DNA from: Vreelandella halophila
Lineage (GTDB): Bacteria; Pseudomonadota; Gammaproteobacteria; Pseudomonadales; Oleiphilaceae
Assembly (NCBI RefSeq): GCF_009856365.1
Contig: NZ_WMEX01000006.1
Location: 170,960-234,959 of the forward strand
DNA length: 64,000 nucleotides
Direction of reading: 5' to 3'
Shown: positions 19,709 to 33,262 of the stretch, in pieces
Numbering within the stretch: the stretch's first letter is position 1
Layout of the letters: each line of letters opens with the position of its first letter
Notes under the pieces: generated by a model
Told to the model about the DNA's origin: nothing
The model's database searches: none
The model's input: only the letters and a program-made list of their open reading frames with translations
Program-made: the position numbers and the translations under genes

Positions 19709-22288
19709 GTGGACGCTATGGCACAGGGTAAATCCGGACAGGCGCAGCAGGAGACAGGCCATCGCGGCCAGACCCGCTTCCGTGAGCTGTTGGCCCAGGG
19801 AGGGCGTGAAGGCGCGCTGATTGCCCTGATTGTGCTGTGCGTCTATCTGGTGATGGCGCTGGTCTCCCACAATCCATCCGATCCCGGCTGGGCCAGTATC
19901 GGGCATGAACTGGACGCCACCAACTATGCCGGCCGCAGTGGCGCCTGGCTCTCAAGCCTGCTGATGACCTTCTTTGGGGAACTCGCCTGGCTCTTCCCAA
20001 TGCTGGCTGGCTGGTGCGCCATTGTTCTCTACCGCAATCGCGGTACCTATCCGGATTTCCACTGGCCGTTGTTCTTCCTGCGCACCGGTGGTTTTGTGCT
20101 CTTCATTTCCGCCAGCTGCGGCCTTTTCGGGCTGTATTCGTTCTTTGGGTTGGGCCCGGACTCCGGTGGAGTGCTTGGCAGCGAGATGGCCATGACCCTG
20201 GTTACCATGCTCAACAGGCCGGCGACCACACTGATCCTGGGGGCGATAGCGCTTTTCGGGCTGACGCTGGTAACAGGCCTGTCCTGGATCGCCATGATAG
20301 ACCGTATCGGGCATGGTGCTGTGATGCTCGGGCGCGGCGTGACCTGGAGCGGCCGTGCCGTTAGCGGGGGGCTGGGCCGGATGCGCCGGAAAGCGGGCGA
20401 AGTGCGCCAGGCCCGCCTGGATGCCCCGAAGAAAACCGAGCCGCCCATCGTGAACCGGCGCGTGGACGAACCGTCGCCGGGCCTTCTGAAGCGTCTGGGT
20501 CAGCGGTTCAGGCGTGACCGGGCCGTATCCGGAAAGCCGGAACCGCAGCGGCGTGAACCCGTAATGAGTGACGAGGTGGAATCGGAGCAGCCGTCGCTGC
20601 CGCTGGTGGTGGATACCGTTGATGAGGCACCCGAGGCACCCGACGGGGAAGCCGATCAGCAGGCGGTGACGATCACACGCTTCCAGGGCCAGGGGGCAGG
20701 CAAGGCGCAGCCAGAGTCCGAGCAGAAGAAAGACAAAGGAAAACGGGGTCGCCGGGGTAATGGCAAGGTGGTTGATAAAGGGCAAAGTCCCGTGCCCCCA
20801 GTCAGCCTTCTGGACGAACCCGGGCCCCATAAGAAACAGGGCTATTCAGCGGATTCGCTGCAGTACATGTCGCGCCTGCTGGAGGAAAAACTGGCGGACT
20901 TCGGGGTGGCCGTGGAAGTGGTCGAGGTCAATCCCGGACCGGTGATCACCCGCTTCGAGATCAAGCCGGCGGCTGGCGTGAAGGTCAGCCGGATCTCCAA
21001 TCTGGCGAAGGATCTGGCGCGGGCCCTGGCGGTTTACAGCGTCCGTGTGGTGGAAGTGATCCCGGGGAAGTCCGTGGTGGGCATCGAGATCCCGAACGAG
21101 GAGCGGGAGATGGTGAAGCTGTCCGAGATCCTGTCCTCGGCCAGCTATTCAAAATCCGGTTCCGCTCTCACTCTGGCGCTGGGCAACGACATTGGTGGTG
21201 AGCCCGTGGTGGCTGACCTGGGCAAGATGCCACACCTGCTGGTGGCCGGCACCACGGGGTCGGGGAAGTCCGTGGGCGTGAACGCCATGATCCTGAGCAT
21301 GCTCCTCAAGGCCACGCCCGAGGAAGTGCGCATGATCATGATCGACCCCAAGATGCTGGAGCTGTCGATCTACGAGGGCATTCCGCACCTGCTGGCGCCG
21401 GTGGTCACGGACATGAAGGAGGCCGCCAACGCCCTGCGCTGGTGTGTTGCGGAAATGGAACGGCGCTACCAGCTGATGTCCTCCCAGGGTGTCCGCAACC
21501 TGGCCGGTTACAACCGCAAGGTGCGGGACGCCCGGGAGCGCGGCGAACCCATAAAGGACCCGCTCTGGAACCCGCAGAACGCGCTGGACCCCAGCGAGGA
21601 CGCACGCCCGGAACTCGAGCCGTTGCCGTACATCGTTGTGGTTGTGGATGAGTTCGCCGACATGATGATGATCGTGGGCAAGAAGGTGGAAGAGCTTATT
21701 GCCCGCATCGCCCAGAAGGCGCGGGCGGCCGGCATCCACCTGATCCTGGCGACCCAGCGGCCCTCGGTGGATGTGATCACTGGCCTGATCAAGGCGAACA
21801 TTCCCACAAGGGCATCGTTCTCCGTTCAGTCCAAGGTGGACTCACGCACGGTGTTGGACCAGGGCGGTGCCGAGCAGCTTCTGGGTAATGGCGACATGCT
21901 TTACCTGCCTCCGGGTTCCAGCAATCCCGAGCGGGTACACGGGGCTTTTGTGGATGATGATGAGGTTCACCGGATTGTCGAAGCCTGGAAGCAGCGCGGT
22001 GAGCCGGACTACGTGGACGATGTGCTCAGCGGCGGAGACAGTGACAGCGTACCTGGAATCGCCGCTATGGGCGGTGAAGACAGCGAGCAGGATGCGCTCT
22101 TTGACGAGGCTGTGGCTTTTGTCACCGAGAGTGGCCGGGTTTCGATCTCTTCCGTGCAGCGCAAATTCAAGATTGGATACAACCGGGCGGCCAACCTGGT
22201 GGAAGCCATGGAGTCGGCGGGTGTTGTCAGCGCCGCCGGCCAGAATGGTTCCCGCGAGGTGCTTGCTGCCCCGCCACCGAGAGACTAG
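19709..22288 (+). CDS. ftsK: DNA translocase FtsK
   Basis: An 859-residue septal DNA pump. About four N-terminal membrane helices (to about residue 210), a charged linker (to about 370), then the alpha/beta motor with Walker [13 protein letters not shown] and Walker [15 protein letters not shown], and a C-terminal winged-helix gamma domain ([22 protein letters not shown] region) that reads KOPS sequences and activates XerD. Start is GTG at 19709 or ATG at 19718; AAAGGA lies at 19699-19704. lolA starts directly after the stop. Confidence 0.96.
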   Translation: MDAMAQGKSGQAQQETGHRGQTRFRELLAQGGREGALIALIVLCVYLVMALVSHNPSDPGWASIGHELDATNYAGRSGAWLSSLLMTFFGELAWLFPMLAGWCAIVLYRNRGTYPDFHWPLFFLRTGGFVLFISASCGLFGLYSFFGLGPDSGGVLGSEMAMTLVTMLNRPATTLILGAIALFGLTLVTGLSWIAMIDRIGHGAVMLGRGVTWSGRAVSGGLGRMRRKAGEVRQARLDAPKKTEPPIVNRRVDEPSPGLLKRLGQRFRRDRAVSGKPEPQRREPVMSDEVESEQPSLPLVVDTVDEAPEAPDGEADQQAVTITRFQGQGAGKAQPESEQKKDKGKRGRRGNGKVVDKGQSPVPPVSLLDEPGPHKKQGYSADSLQYMSRLLEEKLADFGVAVEVVEVNPGPVITRFEIKPAAGVKVSRISNLAKDLARALAVYSVRVVEVIPGKSVVGIEIPNEEREMVKLSEILSSASYSKSGSALTLALGNDIGGEPVVADLGKMPHLLVAGTTGSGKSVGVNAMILSMLLKATPEEVRMIMIDPKMLELSIYEGIPHLLAPVVTDMKEAANALRWCVAEMERRYQLMSSQGVRNLAGYNRKVRDARERGEPIKDPLWNPQNALDPSEDARPELEPLPYIVVVVDEFADMMMIVGKKVEELIARIAQKARAAGIHLILATQRPSVDVITGLIKANIPTRASFSVQSKVDSRTVLDQGGAEQLLGNGDMLYLPPGSSNPERVHGAFVDDDEVHRIVEAWKQRGEPDYVDDVLSGGDSDSVPGIAAMGGEDSEQDALFDEAVAFVTESGRVSISSVQRKFKIGYNRAANLVEAMESAGVVSAAGQNGSREVLAAPPPRD

Positions 22289-22947
22289 ATGATGACAAGA
22301 CGGACCGCGATTGCACTGATCATGCTCTGCCTGGCAGCCCTTCCGGCCTTTGGTCAATCGGCTGATACAGAGGATGCCGCAGAGCTGCTCAGTAAACGCC
22401 TTTCGGATTACAGGAGCTATCAGGCGGATTTTGAGCAGACGGTGCAGAGCCCTGACGGCGAACGGCTTCAGAAGACCACGGGTGAGCTGAGCGCCCGGCG
22501 CGGCGGCGATTTCTTCTGGCATACCGATCCGCCCATGGAACAGAAGATTGTGACTTCCGGGGAGAAGGTGCGTGTCTATGACCCGGATCTGCGCCAGGTA
22601 ACCATCTATCCCCTTGAAGAACGCATTGCCTCAACACCGGCCCTGCTTCTCTCCGGTGAGGTGAGCAACCTGTCGGAAACCTTCCGGATCCGGCGCGAGA
22701 CAACCAGAAAGGGCGAGCGGTTCATTCTGGAACCGCTGGATAAGGACACGCTCTTCCTGGAACTGAGTATGCGGTTCGACAGCGAGGGTGTGTTGCAGGG
22801 CATGGAGCTGCACGACTCCCTCGACCAGCGCAGCGACCTGCAGTTCCGCAATGTGGTTCTCAATGAATCCATTCCCGATGAGCGTTTCGAGCTGGACGCG
22901 CCTGACGACGTGGATGTGATCCGCAGCGGAGGCAATGGGGCCCGCTG

Positions 22948-22948
<1 letters not shown>
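22289..22948 (+). CDS. lolA: Outer-membrane lipoprotein carrier protein
   Basis: A 219-residue periplasmic chaperone that takes lipoproteins from LolCDE to LolB. A signal peptide ends near PAFGQSADTE, and the beta-rich LolA core follows (YQADFEQTV, then FFWHTDPPMEQKIVTSGEKV and VYDPDLRQVTI). Its stop overlaps the rarA start (TGATG). Order ftsK-lolA-rarA-serS is conserved. It serves the lipoproteins described elsewhere in this window. Confidence 0.95.
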
Positions 22949-25610
<2,662 letters not shown>

Positions 25611-25615
25611 AGCCA

Positions 25616-26485
25616 ATGGTGACGCAGTGGGTGAAGGATCGCCTGAGAAGCCTCCTGCCTCCGGGCAGGACGACCTCCACGGAAATCCAGCGGGGCGGCG
25701 AGGTCTATCTGGTGGGGGCAGGACCCGGGGACCCGGACCTGCTCACCATCAAGGCGCTGCGCCTGCTGCGTGAGGCGGATGTGGTGCTGCATGACCGGTT
25801 GGTCTCGGAGCCCATTATGGCCCTGATCAATGAAGGCGCGGAGGTCATCCATGTAGGGAAGGCGCGCTCCAATCACAGCGTCCCCCAGGACCGGATCAAC
25901 GAGCTTCTGGTGGAATACGCACAGGCCGGAAAGCGGGTCGTGCGACTCAAGGGCGGGGATCCGTTCATCTTCGGACGTGGCGGCGAGGAGATCGAACGTC
26001 TGGCGGAACACGGTGTGCCCTTCCAGGTGGTGCCTGGCATCACGGCGGCCCAGGGTTGCTCCGCTTATGCCGGGATACCGCTGACGCATCGTGATCACGC
26101 CCAGTCGGTGCGTTTCATTACCGGCCACCTGAAGAATGACAGCACGGATCTGCCCTGGCAGGATTTCGTGCAGAACCGGCAGACACTGGTCTTCTACATG
26201 GGCCTCGTCGGGCTTCCGGTGATCACCCGCGAGTTGATTGCCCATGGCATGCCGGCTGAAACGCCCTGCGCACTGGTATCCAAGGGGACCACACCGGATC
26301 AGCAGGTTGTCAGCGCTACCCTGGAGTCCATTGTGGAGGCGGTTGATGCGGCCGGGGTGCGTGCCCCGACCATCATCATCGTGGGCGATGTGGTGAGTCT
26401 GAGAGGCCAGCTCGGCTGGCTGGAGCAGATGCCCGCCGAGCCGGAGGCGTTCAGCTCCGGTGACGGTGGGGAATCAGGTCCCTGA
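25616..26485 (+). CDS. cobA: Uroporphyrinogen-III C-methyltransferase
   Basis: A 289-residue SAM-dependent enzyme making precorrin-2 for siroheme or B12. Signatures: [57 protein letters not shown] and [15 protein letters not shown]. The sequence is closest in style to the C-terminal half of CysG, but the CysG N-terminal dehydrogenase/ferrochelatase half is absent because serS ends 5 bp upstream. Its 3' end overlaps the convergent DAHP synthase gene by 35 bp. The organism also has B12-dependent MetH. Confidence 0.93.
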   Translation: MVTQWVKDRLRSLLPPGRTTSTEIQRGGEVYLVGAGPGDPDLLTIKALRLLREADVVLHDRLVSEPIMALINEGAEVIHVGKARSNHSVPQDRINELLVEYAQAGKRVVRLKGGDPFIFGRGGEEIERLAEHGVPFQVVPGITAAQGCSAYAGIPLTHRDHAQSVRFITGHLKNDSTDLPWQDFVQNRQTLVFYMGLVGLPVITRELIAHGMPAETPCALVSKGTTPDQQVVSATLESIVEAVDAAGVRAPTIIIVGDVVSLRGQLGWLEQMPAEPEAFSSGDGGESGP

Positions 26486-27524
26486 GTTCGTCCCGCATCT
26501 GACGGATGGCCTTCTCGGTGGTTTCCCAGTCGATGCAGGCATCGGTTACGGAGACGCCGTATTCCATCTCGTCCATGGCGGCAAGCTTCTGTTTGCCCCA
26601 GTTGATGTTGCTTTCGACCATCAGCCCAATGATGGACTGATTGCCTTCCTTGATCTGATGGGTCACATCCTGCATGACCAGTGGCTGCACCGCCGGATCC
26701 TTGTTGGAGTTGGCGTGGCTGCAGTCGACCATGATGGCATTACGCACATCCGCCGCTTCCAGCTCCTTCTCACAGAGGGCGACGTTCACGGAATCGTAGT
26801 TCGGGCTTCCGCCGCCACCGCGCAGCACCACGTGGCTGTAGGGATTGCCTTTGGTCCGCGTGATGGCCACCTGGCCATTCTGGTCGATGCCCAGAAAACT
26901 GTGCGGGTTGGCGGTGGAGTTCATGGCGTTGACTGCTACATCCAGGCTGCCGTCCGTGCCGTTCTTGAAGCCGACGGCCATGGACAGGCCGCTGCTCATC
27001 TCCCGATGGGTCTGGGATTCGGTGGTGCGCGCACCGATGGCGGACCAGGCAATGGTGTCCTGCAGGTACTGTGGCGCCGTGGGATCCAGGGCTTCCGTGG
27101 CCGTGGGCAGGCCGAGCTCGGCAATATCGAGCAGCAGCTTACGGCCGATGTAGAGGCCACGCTCGATATCGAAGCTGTCGTCCAGGTGCGGGTCATTGAT
27201 CAGACCCTTCCAGCCGGTAGTGGTCCGCGGTTTCTCGAAATAGACCCGCATGACAAGAAAGAGGGTGTCGCTGACCTCGTCCGCCAGCGCCTTCAGGCGC
27301 CGGGCGTAGTCCAGAGCGGCATCGGGGTCATGGATCGAGCAGGGGCCCACAACCAGAAACAGGCGTGGGTCCTTGCCATCGAGGATATTGTTGATGGTCT
27401 GACGACCTTCCAGCACGGTCCGCCGCGCTGCATCGGTCAGTGGCAGCTGCTCCTTGAGCGCCGCCGGCGTGGTCAGTACCTGTTGTTCCTCAATGTTGAC
27501 GTTCTCGATGTCGCTGCTTGCCAT
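26451..27524 (-). CDS. 3-deoxy-7-phosphoheptulonate synthase (class I)
   Basis: A 357-residue AroF/G/H-type DAHP synthase, first enzyme of the shikimate pathway. [39 protein letters not shown] and [14 protein letters not shown] are diagnostic. Which aromatic amino acid inhibits it cannot be told. The ATG at 27524 ([10 protein letters not shown]) is chosen for the AGAGG 6 bp upstream; an upstream Met at 27545 lacks a ribosome binding site. The 3' end overlaps cobA tail to tail. Confidence 0.95.
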   Translation of the reverse strand: MASSDIENVNIEEQQVLTTPAALKEQLPLTDAARRTVLEGRQTINNILDGKDPRLFLVVGPCSIHDPDAALDYARRLKALADEVSDTLFLVMRVYFEKPRTTTGWKGLINDPHLDDSFDIERGLYIGRKLLLDIAELGLPTATEALDPTAPQYLQDTIAWSAIGARTTESQTHREMSSGLSMAVGFKNGTDGSLDVAVNAMNSTANPHSFLGIDQNGQVAITRTKGNPYSHVVLRGGGGSPNYDSVNVALCEKELEAADVRNAIMVDCSHANSNKDPAVQPLVMQDVTHQIKEGNQSIIGLMVESNINWGKQKLAAMDEMEYGVSVTDACIDWETTEKAIRQMRDELRDLIPHRHRS

Positions 27525-27643
27525 CACTGCCTCTTGTTCACCCATGCACGGAAACGGGCCGTTATAGTGCGTCAAATCCCGCGGTGATGCAATCCGGCGG
27601 CCCTCTGTGTACTGGTCGCCGTTCGTTGCCTGGTTTAAGGTGT

Positions 27644-29434
27644 ATGCCAGACACCCATGACCGTGCAGGGCAACGTGTGAGCCTGATTGAATCCATCATC
27701 ACCGAGTTGCGGATACCGGATCTGCCGTATCCGGTGGGGCAGTCCGCGCCGGATGACAGTTCCCGCTGGCACAGTACTCTGTCGGAGGCCTGGCAGGCTG
27801 GCAGTGACGAACGGGTAGTCACCCACCTTCAGCGGACTGATGCCGTCTGGAGCATGCGTCAGGTCAACGCCGCCTATCTCGCGGATCGGATCATGAACGT
27901 CTTTCTGCGCCGTTCAGGCCTTCATCCCTACCTGGTGCACCGTGCGGCGCGACTGCGTTTCTGGCTGGCACTGGACCTTGAGGCGCGTGGTGCTGAAGCG
28001 GTCTCCGAGCAGCGCCCGCTTCACCGGTGGCTGGACAGCCTTCAGGCATTGCGGGGATGGAGCCGGACCGGGGGGCGTTCCGATAGACCGGTGGAAAGCC
28101 ATCTTGCGGCTATGGAACAGGCGGTGGGCGAGGCGTTCCGGACCGGCGGGGAAGAGCCACTTGAGGCCTGCGTCAGTGACTGGCTGGAACAGATCAGCCA
28201 CCAGGCTGAACAGGCCGAGCGTGTGGCGCAACGGCTGTGGCAGACCGAGTCCGGCGCGGCCGGCCAGCGCGCCGCGGAGCAGGCAGTGCGGGCGGCGCTT
28301 TCGCGCACCTGCCGGGGGCGGCAGCTCCCCGCCAGCCTCTGGGCTTTCATTGAGGATGACTGGCGGGTACTGATGCGTCGGGCGGCTCTGGAACACGGCA
28401 TTGATTCCGAGCCCTGGCGCCATGCCTTCCGCCTTCTGGAATGGCTGATCTGGGTTGGGGATGGGAATCTGTGTGGCCAGGACCGGAACCGGCTCTATCA
28501 CGTCGGGGAACAACTCACTGACAAACTGGTGCAGGTGGTCACCCTGGTGGAGGGGCGTGATCCGGATCCACAGCGCTTTGCACCGGTGGATGCGCTTCTT
28601 GCCAGGCGCCTGCGGGATGAAGCGGTGGAGCAGGAGGCCGCGAGCATACCGGAAGCGGATCCGCGCTGGCTTGAGAGACCCGATGAGGCTCAGGGGGATG
28701 AGGCCCGTAGCTGGGTGGGCAGCTGGTATCTGTACGAGGCGGATGGCCAACAGATCCGACAGTTTCTGACCGGTTTTCTGGAGGAAACCGGCGAGGTGCT
28801 CTGGACCAATGCCCGGGGCGCCAAGCTTGATATCGAGCCCTTCCGGTCGGTCAGGGAGCGATTTGAGGCCGGTGAGCTTACCCATCTGCCGGAAGCCTAC
28901 CCCTTTGCCGGCGTACTCAGTGATACTCTGGACAGCCTCCAGCGAGTACTGGAGTCCCAGAGAAAACAGCGCGAAGAGGCGCGGGACAAAGCACGGGAGG
29001 AAGCGGAGGCTTTGCGCCGGGCCCAGGAGCAGGCGTTTGAAGAAGAGCGCCAGCGGGAGCAGGAGCGCGAGGAACGGGAGGCCCGTGAGCGGGCGGAAGC
29101 GGAAAGGGAAGCCCGGGATGAGGCCGAGACACGGCGCATCAATGACGAAGCGGAAATCCGGGAGAAGGTGTTGGCGGAAGTGGATCGTCTGGAGGCCGGA
29201 AGCTGGATCCAGCTTGGCAGCGGGGAGGAAGCGCTGCGGCTGAAGCTGGCGTTGCGTATCAGGGCTTCCGGAAAACTGGTGTTCGTGGACCGGTACGGTC
29301 TCAATCGCCGGGAGATCCTGCGCGAAGATCTGGCCACCCGTGTACGGGATGGGGAAGCGCAGCTGCTCAGTGAAGGCGCTGAGTTTGCGGATACGCTTTC
29401 CCGCGTTGTGGGACGACTGCGGGTGGGGCGCTGA
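27644..29434 (+). CDS. DUF1631 protein
   Basis: A 596-residue protein of the DUF1631 family, found in pseudomonads and relatives and often next to PilZ proteins. A mostly helical N-terminal half is followed by a Glu/Arg-rich coiled coil (about residues 440-515: QREEARDKAREEAEALRRAQ...) and a small beta-rich C-terminal part resembling a PilZ barrel (GSWIQLGSGEEALRLKLALR). ATG at 27644 has AAGG upstream. Its stop overlaps the next ATG. The function is unknown; a c-di-GMP or surface-related role is inferred from the neighbour. Confidence 0.75.
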   Translation: MPDTHDRAGQRVSLIESIITELRIPDLPYPVGQSAPDDSSRWHSTLSEAWQAGSDERVVTHLQRTDAVWSMRQVNAAYLADRIMNVFLRRSGLHPYLVHRAARLRFWLALDLEARGAEAVSEQRPLHRWLDSLQALRGWSRTGGRSDRPVESHLAAMEQAVGEAFRTGGEEPLEACVSDWLEQISHQAEQAERVAQRLWQTESGAAGQRAAEQAVRAALSRTCRGRQLPASLWAFIEDDWRVLMRRAALEHGIDSEPWRHAFRLLEWLIWVGDGNLCGQDRNRLYHVGEQLTDKLVQVVTLVEGRDPDPQRFAPVDALLARRLRDEAVEQEAASIPEADPRWLERPDEAQGDEARSWVGSWYLYEADGQQIRQFLTGFLEETGEVLWTNARGAKLDIEPFRSVRERFEAGELTHLPEAYPFAGVLSDTLDSLQRVLESQRKQREEARDKAREEAEALRRAQEQAFEEERQREQEREEREARERAEAEREARDEAETRRINDEAEIREKVLAEVDRLEAGSWIQLGSGEEALRLKLALRIRASGKLVFVDRYGLNRREILREDLATRVRDGEAQLLSEGAEFADTLSRVVGRLRVGR

Positions 29435-29802
29435 TGACAGGAACCTGGAAGCCGGAAGACGGAGAACAGCGGGACGAGTACCGGATTGCCGGGCGTATTG
29501 TGGCGGATCTCCAGGTGGCGGACGGTGTGGGTGACGAACCACCCCGCTGGCTGCGCTGCCGCACACGGGACATCTCCGCCAGTGGCCTCAGTGTTACCGC
29601 GGACGAGCCGGTTGTGGAGGGGGCTCTGCTGAATCTGAAGGTGACGGTGGATGACAGCGCCGTTCACTCGCTGCTGATCGAGGTACGTTCGTGCCGGGAA
29701 TGGGCGGATGGCTTCTGGCGGGTTGGTCTTGCGGTGCTGGATACGGGTGACGACAGCCTTCCTGCCTGGAAGGAGACTGTCGCCATCCTGCTGGAGGCCT
29801 GA
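29434..29802 (+). CDS. PilZ-domain protein
   Basis: A 122-residue single-domain PilZ protein, a cytoplasmic c-di-GMP receptor fold. The first binding motif is RDEYRIAGRI (Arg residues spaced as in RxxxR) and the second is DISASGLSV (D/NxSxxG). The start ATG overlaps the stop of the DUF1631 gene, so the pair is co-translated and the two proteins probably act together. Confidence 0.85.
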   Translation: MTGTWKPEDGEQRDEYRIAGRIVADLQVADGVGDEPPRWLRCRTRDISASGLSVTADEPVVEGALLNLKVTVDDSAVHSLLIEVRSCREWADGFWRVGLAVLDTGDDSLPAWKETVAILLEA

Positions 29803-29807
29803 GCCCT

Positions 29808-30596
29808 TCAGTCCTCTATCGGGTTCATGCCCATGTTGCGGAATCCGGCATCCACATAGATGACCTCGCCCGTTATACCGCTTGCCATATCGGAGGTCAG
29901 GAAGGCCGCCGTGTTGCCAACCTCCTTTGTGGTGACATTGCGCTGGAGGGGCGTGCGCTTTTCATTCTCCGCGAGCATGCGCCGGAAACTCTTGATGCCT
30001 GAGGCCGCGAGGGTCTTGATGGGGCCGGCTGAAACGGCATTCACGCGGATGCCTTCCGGACCCATGGAGGCGGCCAGGTAGCGGACGCTGGCTTCCAGGC
30101 TGGCCTTGGCCAGACCCATGACATTGTAGTTGGGCAGAACCAGCTGCGAGCCCACGTACGTCATGGTCAGGATGGAGCCGTTCCGCCCCTGCATCAGAGG
30201 CCGTGCTTCGCGGGCCAGCGCCGTCAGGCTGTAGGAGCTGATGTCATGGGCCATCTTGAAGCCTTCACGGCTGGTTACATCGGTGAAGTCGCCGTCAAGC
30301 TCTTCGCCGGGAGCGAAGCCCACCGAGTGCACCAGGATGTCGAGGCCACCCCAGTGTTCGTTGAGGGACTCGAACAGTTCCGCGATCTGCTGATCGTCGG
30401 AGACATCGCAGGGGAACACCATGTTGCTGTTCCAGCTCTCGGCAAAGCCTTCCACCCGGGATTTGAGCTTTTCGTTCTGATAGGTGAGCGCAAGCTCGGC
30501 ACCCTGTTCATGCAGTGCCTGGGCAATGCCAGTGGCGATTGAATGTTTGCTGGCGACGCCGACGACCAGCGCTTTCTTTCCGTCCAGTATTCCCAT
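29808..30596 (-). CDS. fabI: Enoyl-[acyl-carrier-protein] reductase, FabI
   Basis: A 262-residue short-chain dehydrogenase that completes each fatty-acid elongation cycle using NADH. The FabI-specific N-terminus ([20 protein letters not shown]), [15 protein letters not shown] and the active-site tyrosine/lysine region ([20 protein letters not shown]) are clear. ATG at 30596 lies 7 bp after the mltD stop on the same strand, so it is probably read with mltD. Confidence 0.97.
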   Translation of the reverse strand: MGILDGKKALVVGVASKHSIATGIAQALHEQGAELALTYQNEKLKSRVEGFAESWNSNMVFPCDVSDDQQIAELFESLNEHWGGLDILVHSVGFAPGEELDGDFTDVTSREGFKMAHDISSYSLTALAREARPLMQGRNGSILTMTYVGSQLVLPNYNVMGLAKASLEASVRYLAASMGPEGIRVNAVSAGPIKTLAASGIKSFRRMLAENEKRTPLQRNVTTKEVGNTAAFLTSDMASGITGEVIYVDAGFRNMGMNPIED

Positions 30597-30603
30597 GCTG
30601 ACC

Positions 30604-32223
30604 TCAGTGTGTGTTGCGTATGTCCACGTACAGCTTAAGCCGCTGTCCGGGCTGAAGATAGTCCTGTGTATTGATGTTGTTCCACTGGGCGATCTGGGAG
30701 ACGCCCACGTTGAAGCGGTTCGCGATGTGGCGGAGGGAGTCGCCGGAGCGCACCGTATAGCCCACGCGCCGGACCATTTCACGGCGTTCGCTCCGGGGCT
30801 GCTGCTTGTCTGTCCAGATGGCGAGCGTATCCCCGGGCCGCAGGGTGTCGCCGGGCGCCAGATTATTCCAGCTGGCCAGTTTGCTGACGGCGACATCATG
30901 CGCACTGGCGATATCCCAGAGCGTGTCTCCGGCGTTGACACGGTAGTCAATGCGGTTCTGCCCCTTGTTGCCGGAGGCGGCCTGGCGTGCTGCCCTGCGG
31001 TTGGATTCGCTCAGGGTATAGGCATTGCTGGCGTTGCCGGCAGATGGGATCAGCAGGCGCTCGCCCTTGCGGATGGTGTGGCCCCGGATGTCGTTGTGCT
31101 GGCGGATCACATCGGGGGTCGTATTGAAGGAACGTGCAATGCTGATCAGGGTATCGCCACTCTGGATGGTGTAATTGCGCCAGCTCACCCGCTGGTCCTC
31201 GGGCAGGGTGGTCAGCGCTTCCCGGAACCTGTCCGCTGAATCGGCGGGTACAAGCAGTCGGTGCGGGCCGTCCGGAGCCGTCGCCCAGCGGTTGAAGCCG
31301 GGATTGAGCCGATAGATCTCGTTCACTCCGACTCCGGCCATGCTGGCAGCCTGTGCCAGATCCAGCTGGCCGCCGATATCCACCACCTCGAAGTAGGGAT
31401 CATCCGGAATGGGTTCAAGCTGGATACCGTGGGCTTCCGGGTCCGCCACGATACGGGCCAGGGCTATAAGCTTGGGCACGTAATGACGGGTTTCTCTCGG
31501 TAGATGGAGGTTCCAGTAGTCCGTGGGTCTTCCCTGGCGCTCGTTGCGTCGTATGGCACGCAGTACCCGGCCGGCACCGGCATTGTAGGAGGCGAGGGCG
31601 AGTTCGTAATCGCCGTCGAATCGCCCCGATAGCCGCTCCAGGTAGCTCAGAGCGCCCTGGGTGGCGCTGATGATGTCACGGCGGCCGTCATACCACCAGT
31701 TCTGCTCCATGCCGAAAGCGCGGCCCGTGGCTGGAATGAACTGCCAGATTCCGGATGCCCGGCCATGGGAATAGGCGAACGGATCGTAGGCGCTTTCGAC
31801 CAGCGGCAGGAGTGCCAGTTCGCCGGGCATGTCCCGCTTCTCGATCTCGCGGATGATGTAGGGCAGGTATCGGCGGGCCCTTTCCGCAGTCCGGTCCATG
31901 TAGGACTGGTTACGGCTGTACCAGGCGAGCTGGTCGCGCACGCGCTCGTCGTTGACATCAAGATCAAGCTTGAAGCTGTCCCGCAACCGGTGCCAGACCG
32001 TGTCATAGCCGTCATCCGTTTCGTCGGGCCCATCTTCGGCTTTTCTCTGGTGCTCGGGGCGCAGCGCTCCATCGTTGCGCACGTCGGCATCCATCCGCGC
32101 GGCCCGGGTAATGGGCGGTGGATTGCTCTCAGTACTGGCCCCCTGGGGCTGGAGACTTTCGCAGCCTGACAGCAGTGGCAGGCTGATGGCTGAAAGCAGG
32201 CATAGGAGCGGAACGTAATGCAT
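30604..32223 (-). CDS. mltD: Membrane-bound lytic murein transglycosylase D
   Basis: A 539-residue outer-membrane lipoprotein (lipobox LSGC, Cys at about 21). A GH23 lysozyme-like domain carries the catalytic glutamate in [20 protein letters not shown] and [15 protein letters not shown]. Three LysM repeats follow ([48 protein letters not shown]), one more than in E. coli MltD. It cleaves glycan strands with 1,6-anhydro product formation. fabI follows 7 bp downstream. Confidence 0.95.
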   Translation of the reverse strand: MHYVPLLCLLSAISLPLLSGCESLQPQGASTESNPPPITRAARMDADVRNDGALRPEHQRKAEDGPDETDDGYDTVWHRLRDSFKLDLDVNDERVRDQLAWYSRNQSYMDRTAERARRYLPYIIREIEKRDMPGELALLPLVESAYDPFAYSHGRASGIWQFIPATGRAFGMEQNWWYDGRRDIISATQGALSYLERLSGRFDGDYELALASYNAGAGRVLRAIRRNERQGRPTDYWNLHLPRETRHYVPKLIALARIVADPEAHGIQLEPIPDDPYFEVVDIGGQLDLAQAASMAGVGVNEIYRLNPGFNRWATAPDGPHRLLVPADSADRFREALTTLPEDQRVSWRNYTIQSGDTLISIARSFNTTPDVIRQHNDIRGHTIRKGERLLIPSAGNASNAYTLSESNRRAARQAASGNKGQNRIDYRVNAGDTLWDIASAHDVAVSKLASWNNLAPGDTLRPGDTLAIWTDKQQPRSERREMVRRVGYTVRSGDSLRHIANRFNVGVSQIAQWNNINTQDYLQPGQRLKLYVDIRNTH

Positions 32224-32352
32224 AGGGACAGCCGGTTGGTTGAAGCCTGTGACAAACCCGGTTCACACAGCGTATCGGGATTCTAGGAAGGGCCCTGAGT
32301 ACCGTCAATTAAACCGGGTAAGTTTTAATGTGGGTTCTGTTAAAAGCGGTTT

Positions 32353-33144
32353 TCAGCCGCGGAAACCGTCCTTCCACTCCCGGATGATGCCGAAGATGCG
32401 GTCCCCGTCGAGCCCGTGCTCGCCGGCCCTGGTTTCCGCCGAACTTACCACGGCCGGGTCATCCCAGCGCAGGAAGGGGTTAAGGCGGCGTTCCTGCCCG
32501 AGGGTGGTGGGGACCGAGGGCTGGCCGGCTTCACGCAACCGTTCAACCTTGGTCTGGTATTCCGCAAGCTCTGTGTCGTCCGGTGTGACGGCGCGCGCAA
32601 AGGCGACATTGGCGCGGGTGTATTCGTGGCCGCAGCACACCAGAGTGTTGTCCGGCCATTCGCGGAGTTTTACCAGGGAAGCGCGCATCTGTGCGGGGTT
32701 GCCCTCGAACAGCCGACCACATCCGCAGGCGAACAGGGCATCACCACAGAGGGTTATGGGTTGGCTGAGCCCCGGGCTGTCGCTGTTGAAGGCAATGTGA
32801 TCACGCGTGTGTCCGGGTACGGCCAGGATCTGGAATGACAGCGCCCGCCAGCCCAGGGTGTCACCTTCACGCAGGGGGTTGGTGATGCCGCCAAAGGGTG
32901 AATCCGCAGGGCCGTGCACGGGCACGCCGCTGTCGCCGATCAGCTTGCCCACCCCCTGGGTGTGGTCCGGGTGGTGATGGGTCAGGAGAACCGCCTCAAG
33001 CGTCAGGCTGTTGCGCTCGAGGAAATCCAGGGCAGGGGCTGCTTCGCCGGGATCCACAATCAGCGCGGCTTTGCTTTCTGTATCATGGATGCACCAGATG
33101 TAGTTGTCGCTGAGTGCGGGGATGGCATCGACCTGATAGCTCAT
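32353..33144 (-). CDS. gloB: Hydroxyacylglutathione hydrolase (glyoxalase II)
   Basis: A 263-residue metallo-beta-lactamase-fold enzyme hydrolysing S-lactoylglutathione. The binuclear metal motif LLTHHHPDHTQGV, AVPGHTRDHIAF, GDALFACGCGRLFEG and CCGHEYTRANVAFA substrate-binding region are present. ATG at 33144 gives the standard MSYQVDAIPALSDNYIW start. It is divergent from the methyltransferase gene, as in P. aeruginosa. Confidence 0.95.
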   Translation of the reverse strand: MSYQVDAIPALSDNYIWCIHDTESKAALIVDPGEAAPALDFLERNSLTLEAVLLTHHHPDHTQGVGKLIGDSGVPVHGPADSPFGGITNPLREGDTLGWRALSFQILAVPGHTRDHIAFNSDSPGLSQPITLCGDALFACGCGRLFEGNPAQMRASLVKLREWPDNTLVCCGHEYTRANVAFARAVTPDDTELAEYQTKVERLREAGQPSVPTTLGQERRLNPFLRWDDPAVVSSAETRAGEHGLDGDRIFGIIREWKDGFRG

Positions 33145-33262
33145 AGCGGACTCCGTTACTGGATTCACCCCCATTATAGGAAAACCAGAGCCTGTGACGA
33201 GAGCGCACTTGCCAGCTGTGGCGCAGGGCTCGACAATTGCGCTGCGGACAGGGGGAATCAGT

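Noticed and set aside
26460..27587. Plus-strand frame of 375 codons opposite the DAHP synthase gene
   Set aside because: Shadow frame; the minus-strand protein is an unambiguous DAHP synthase.
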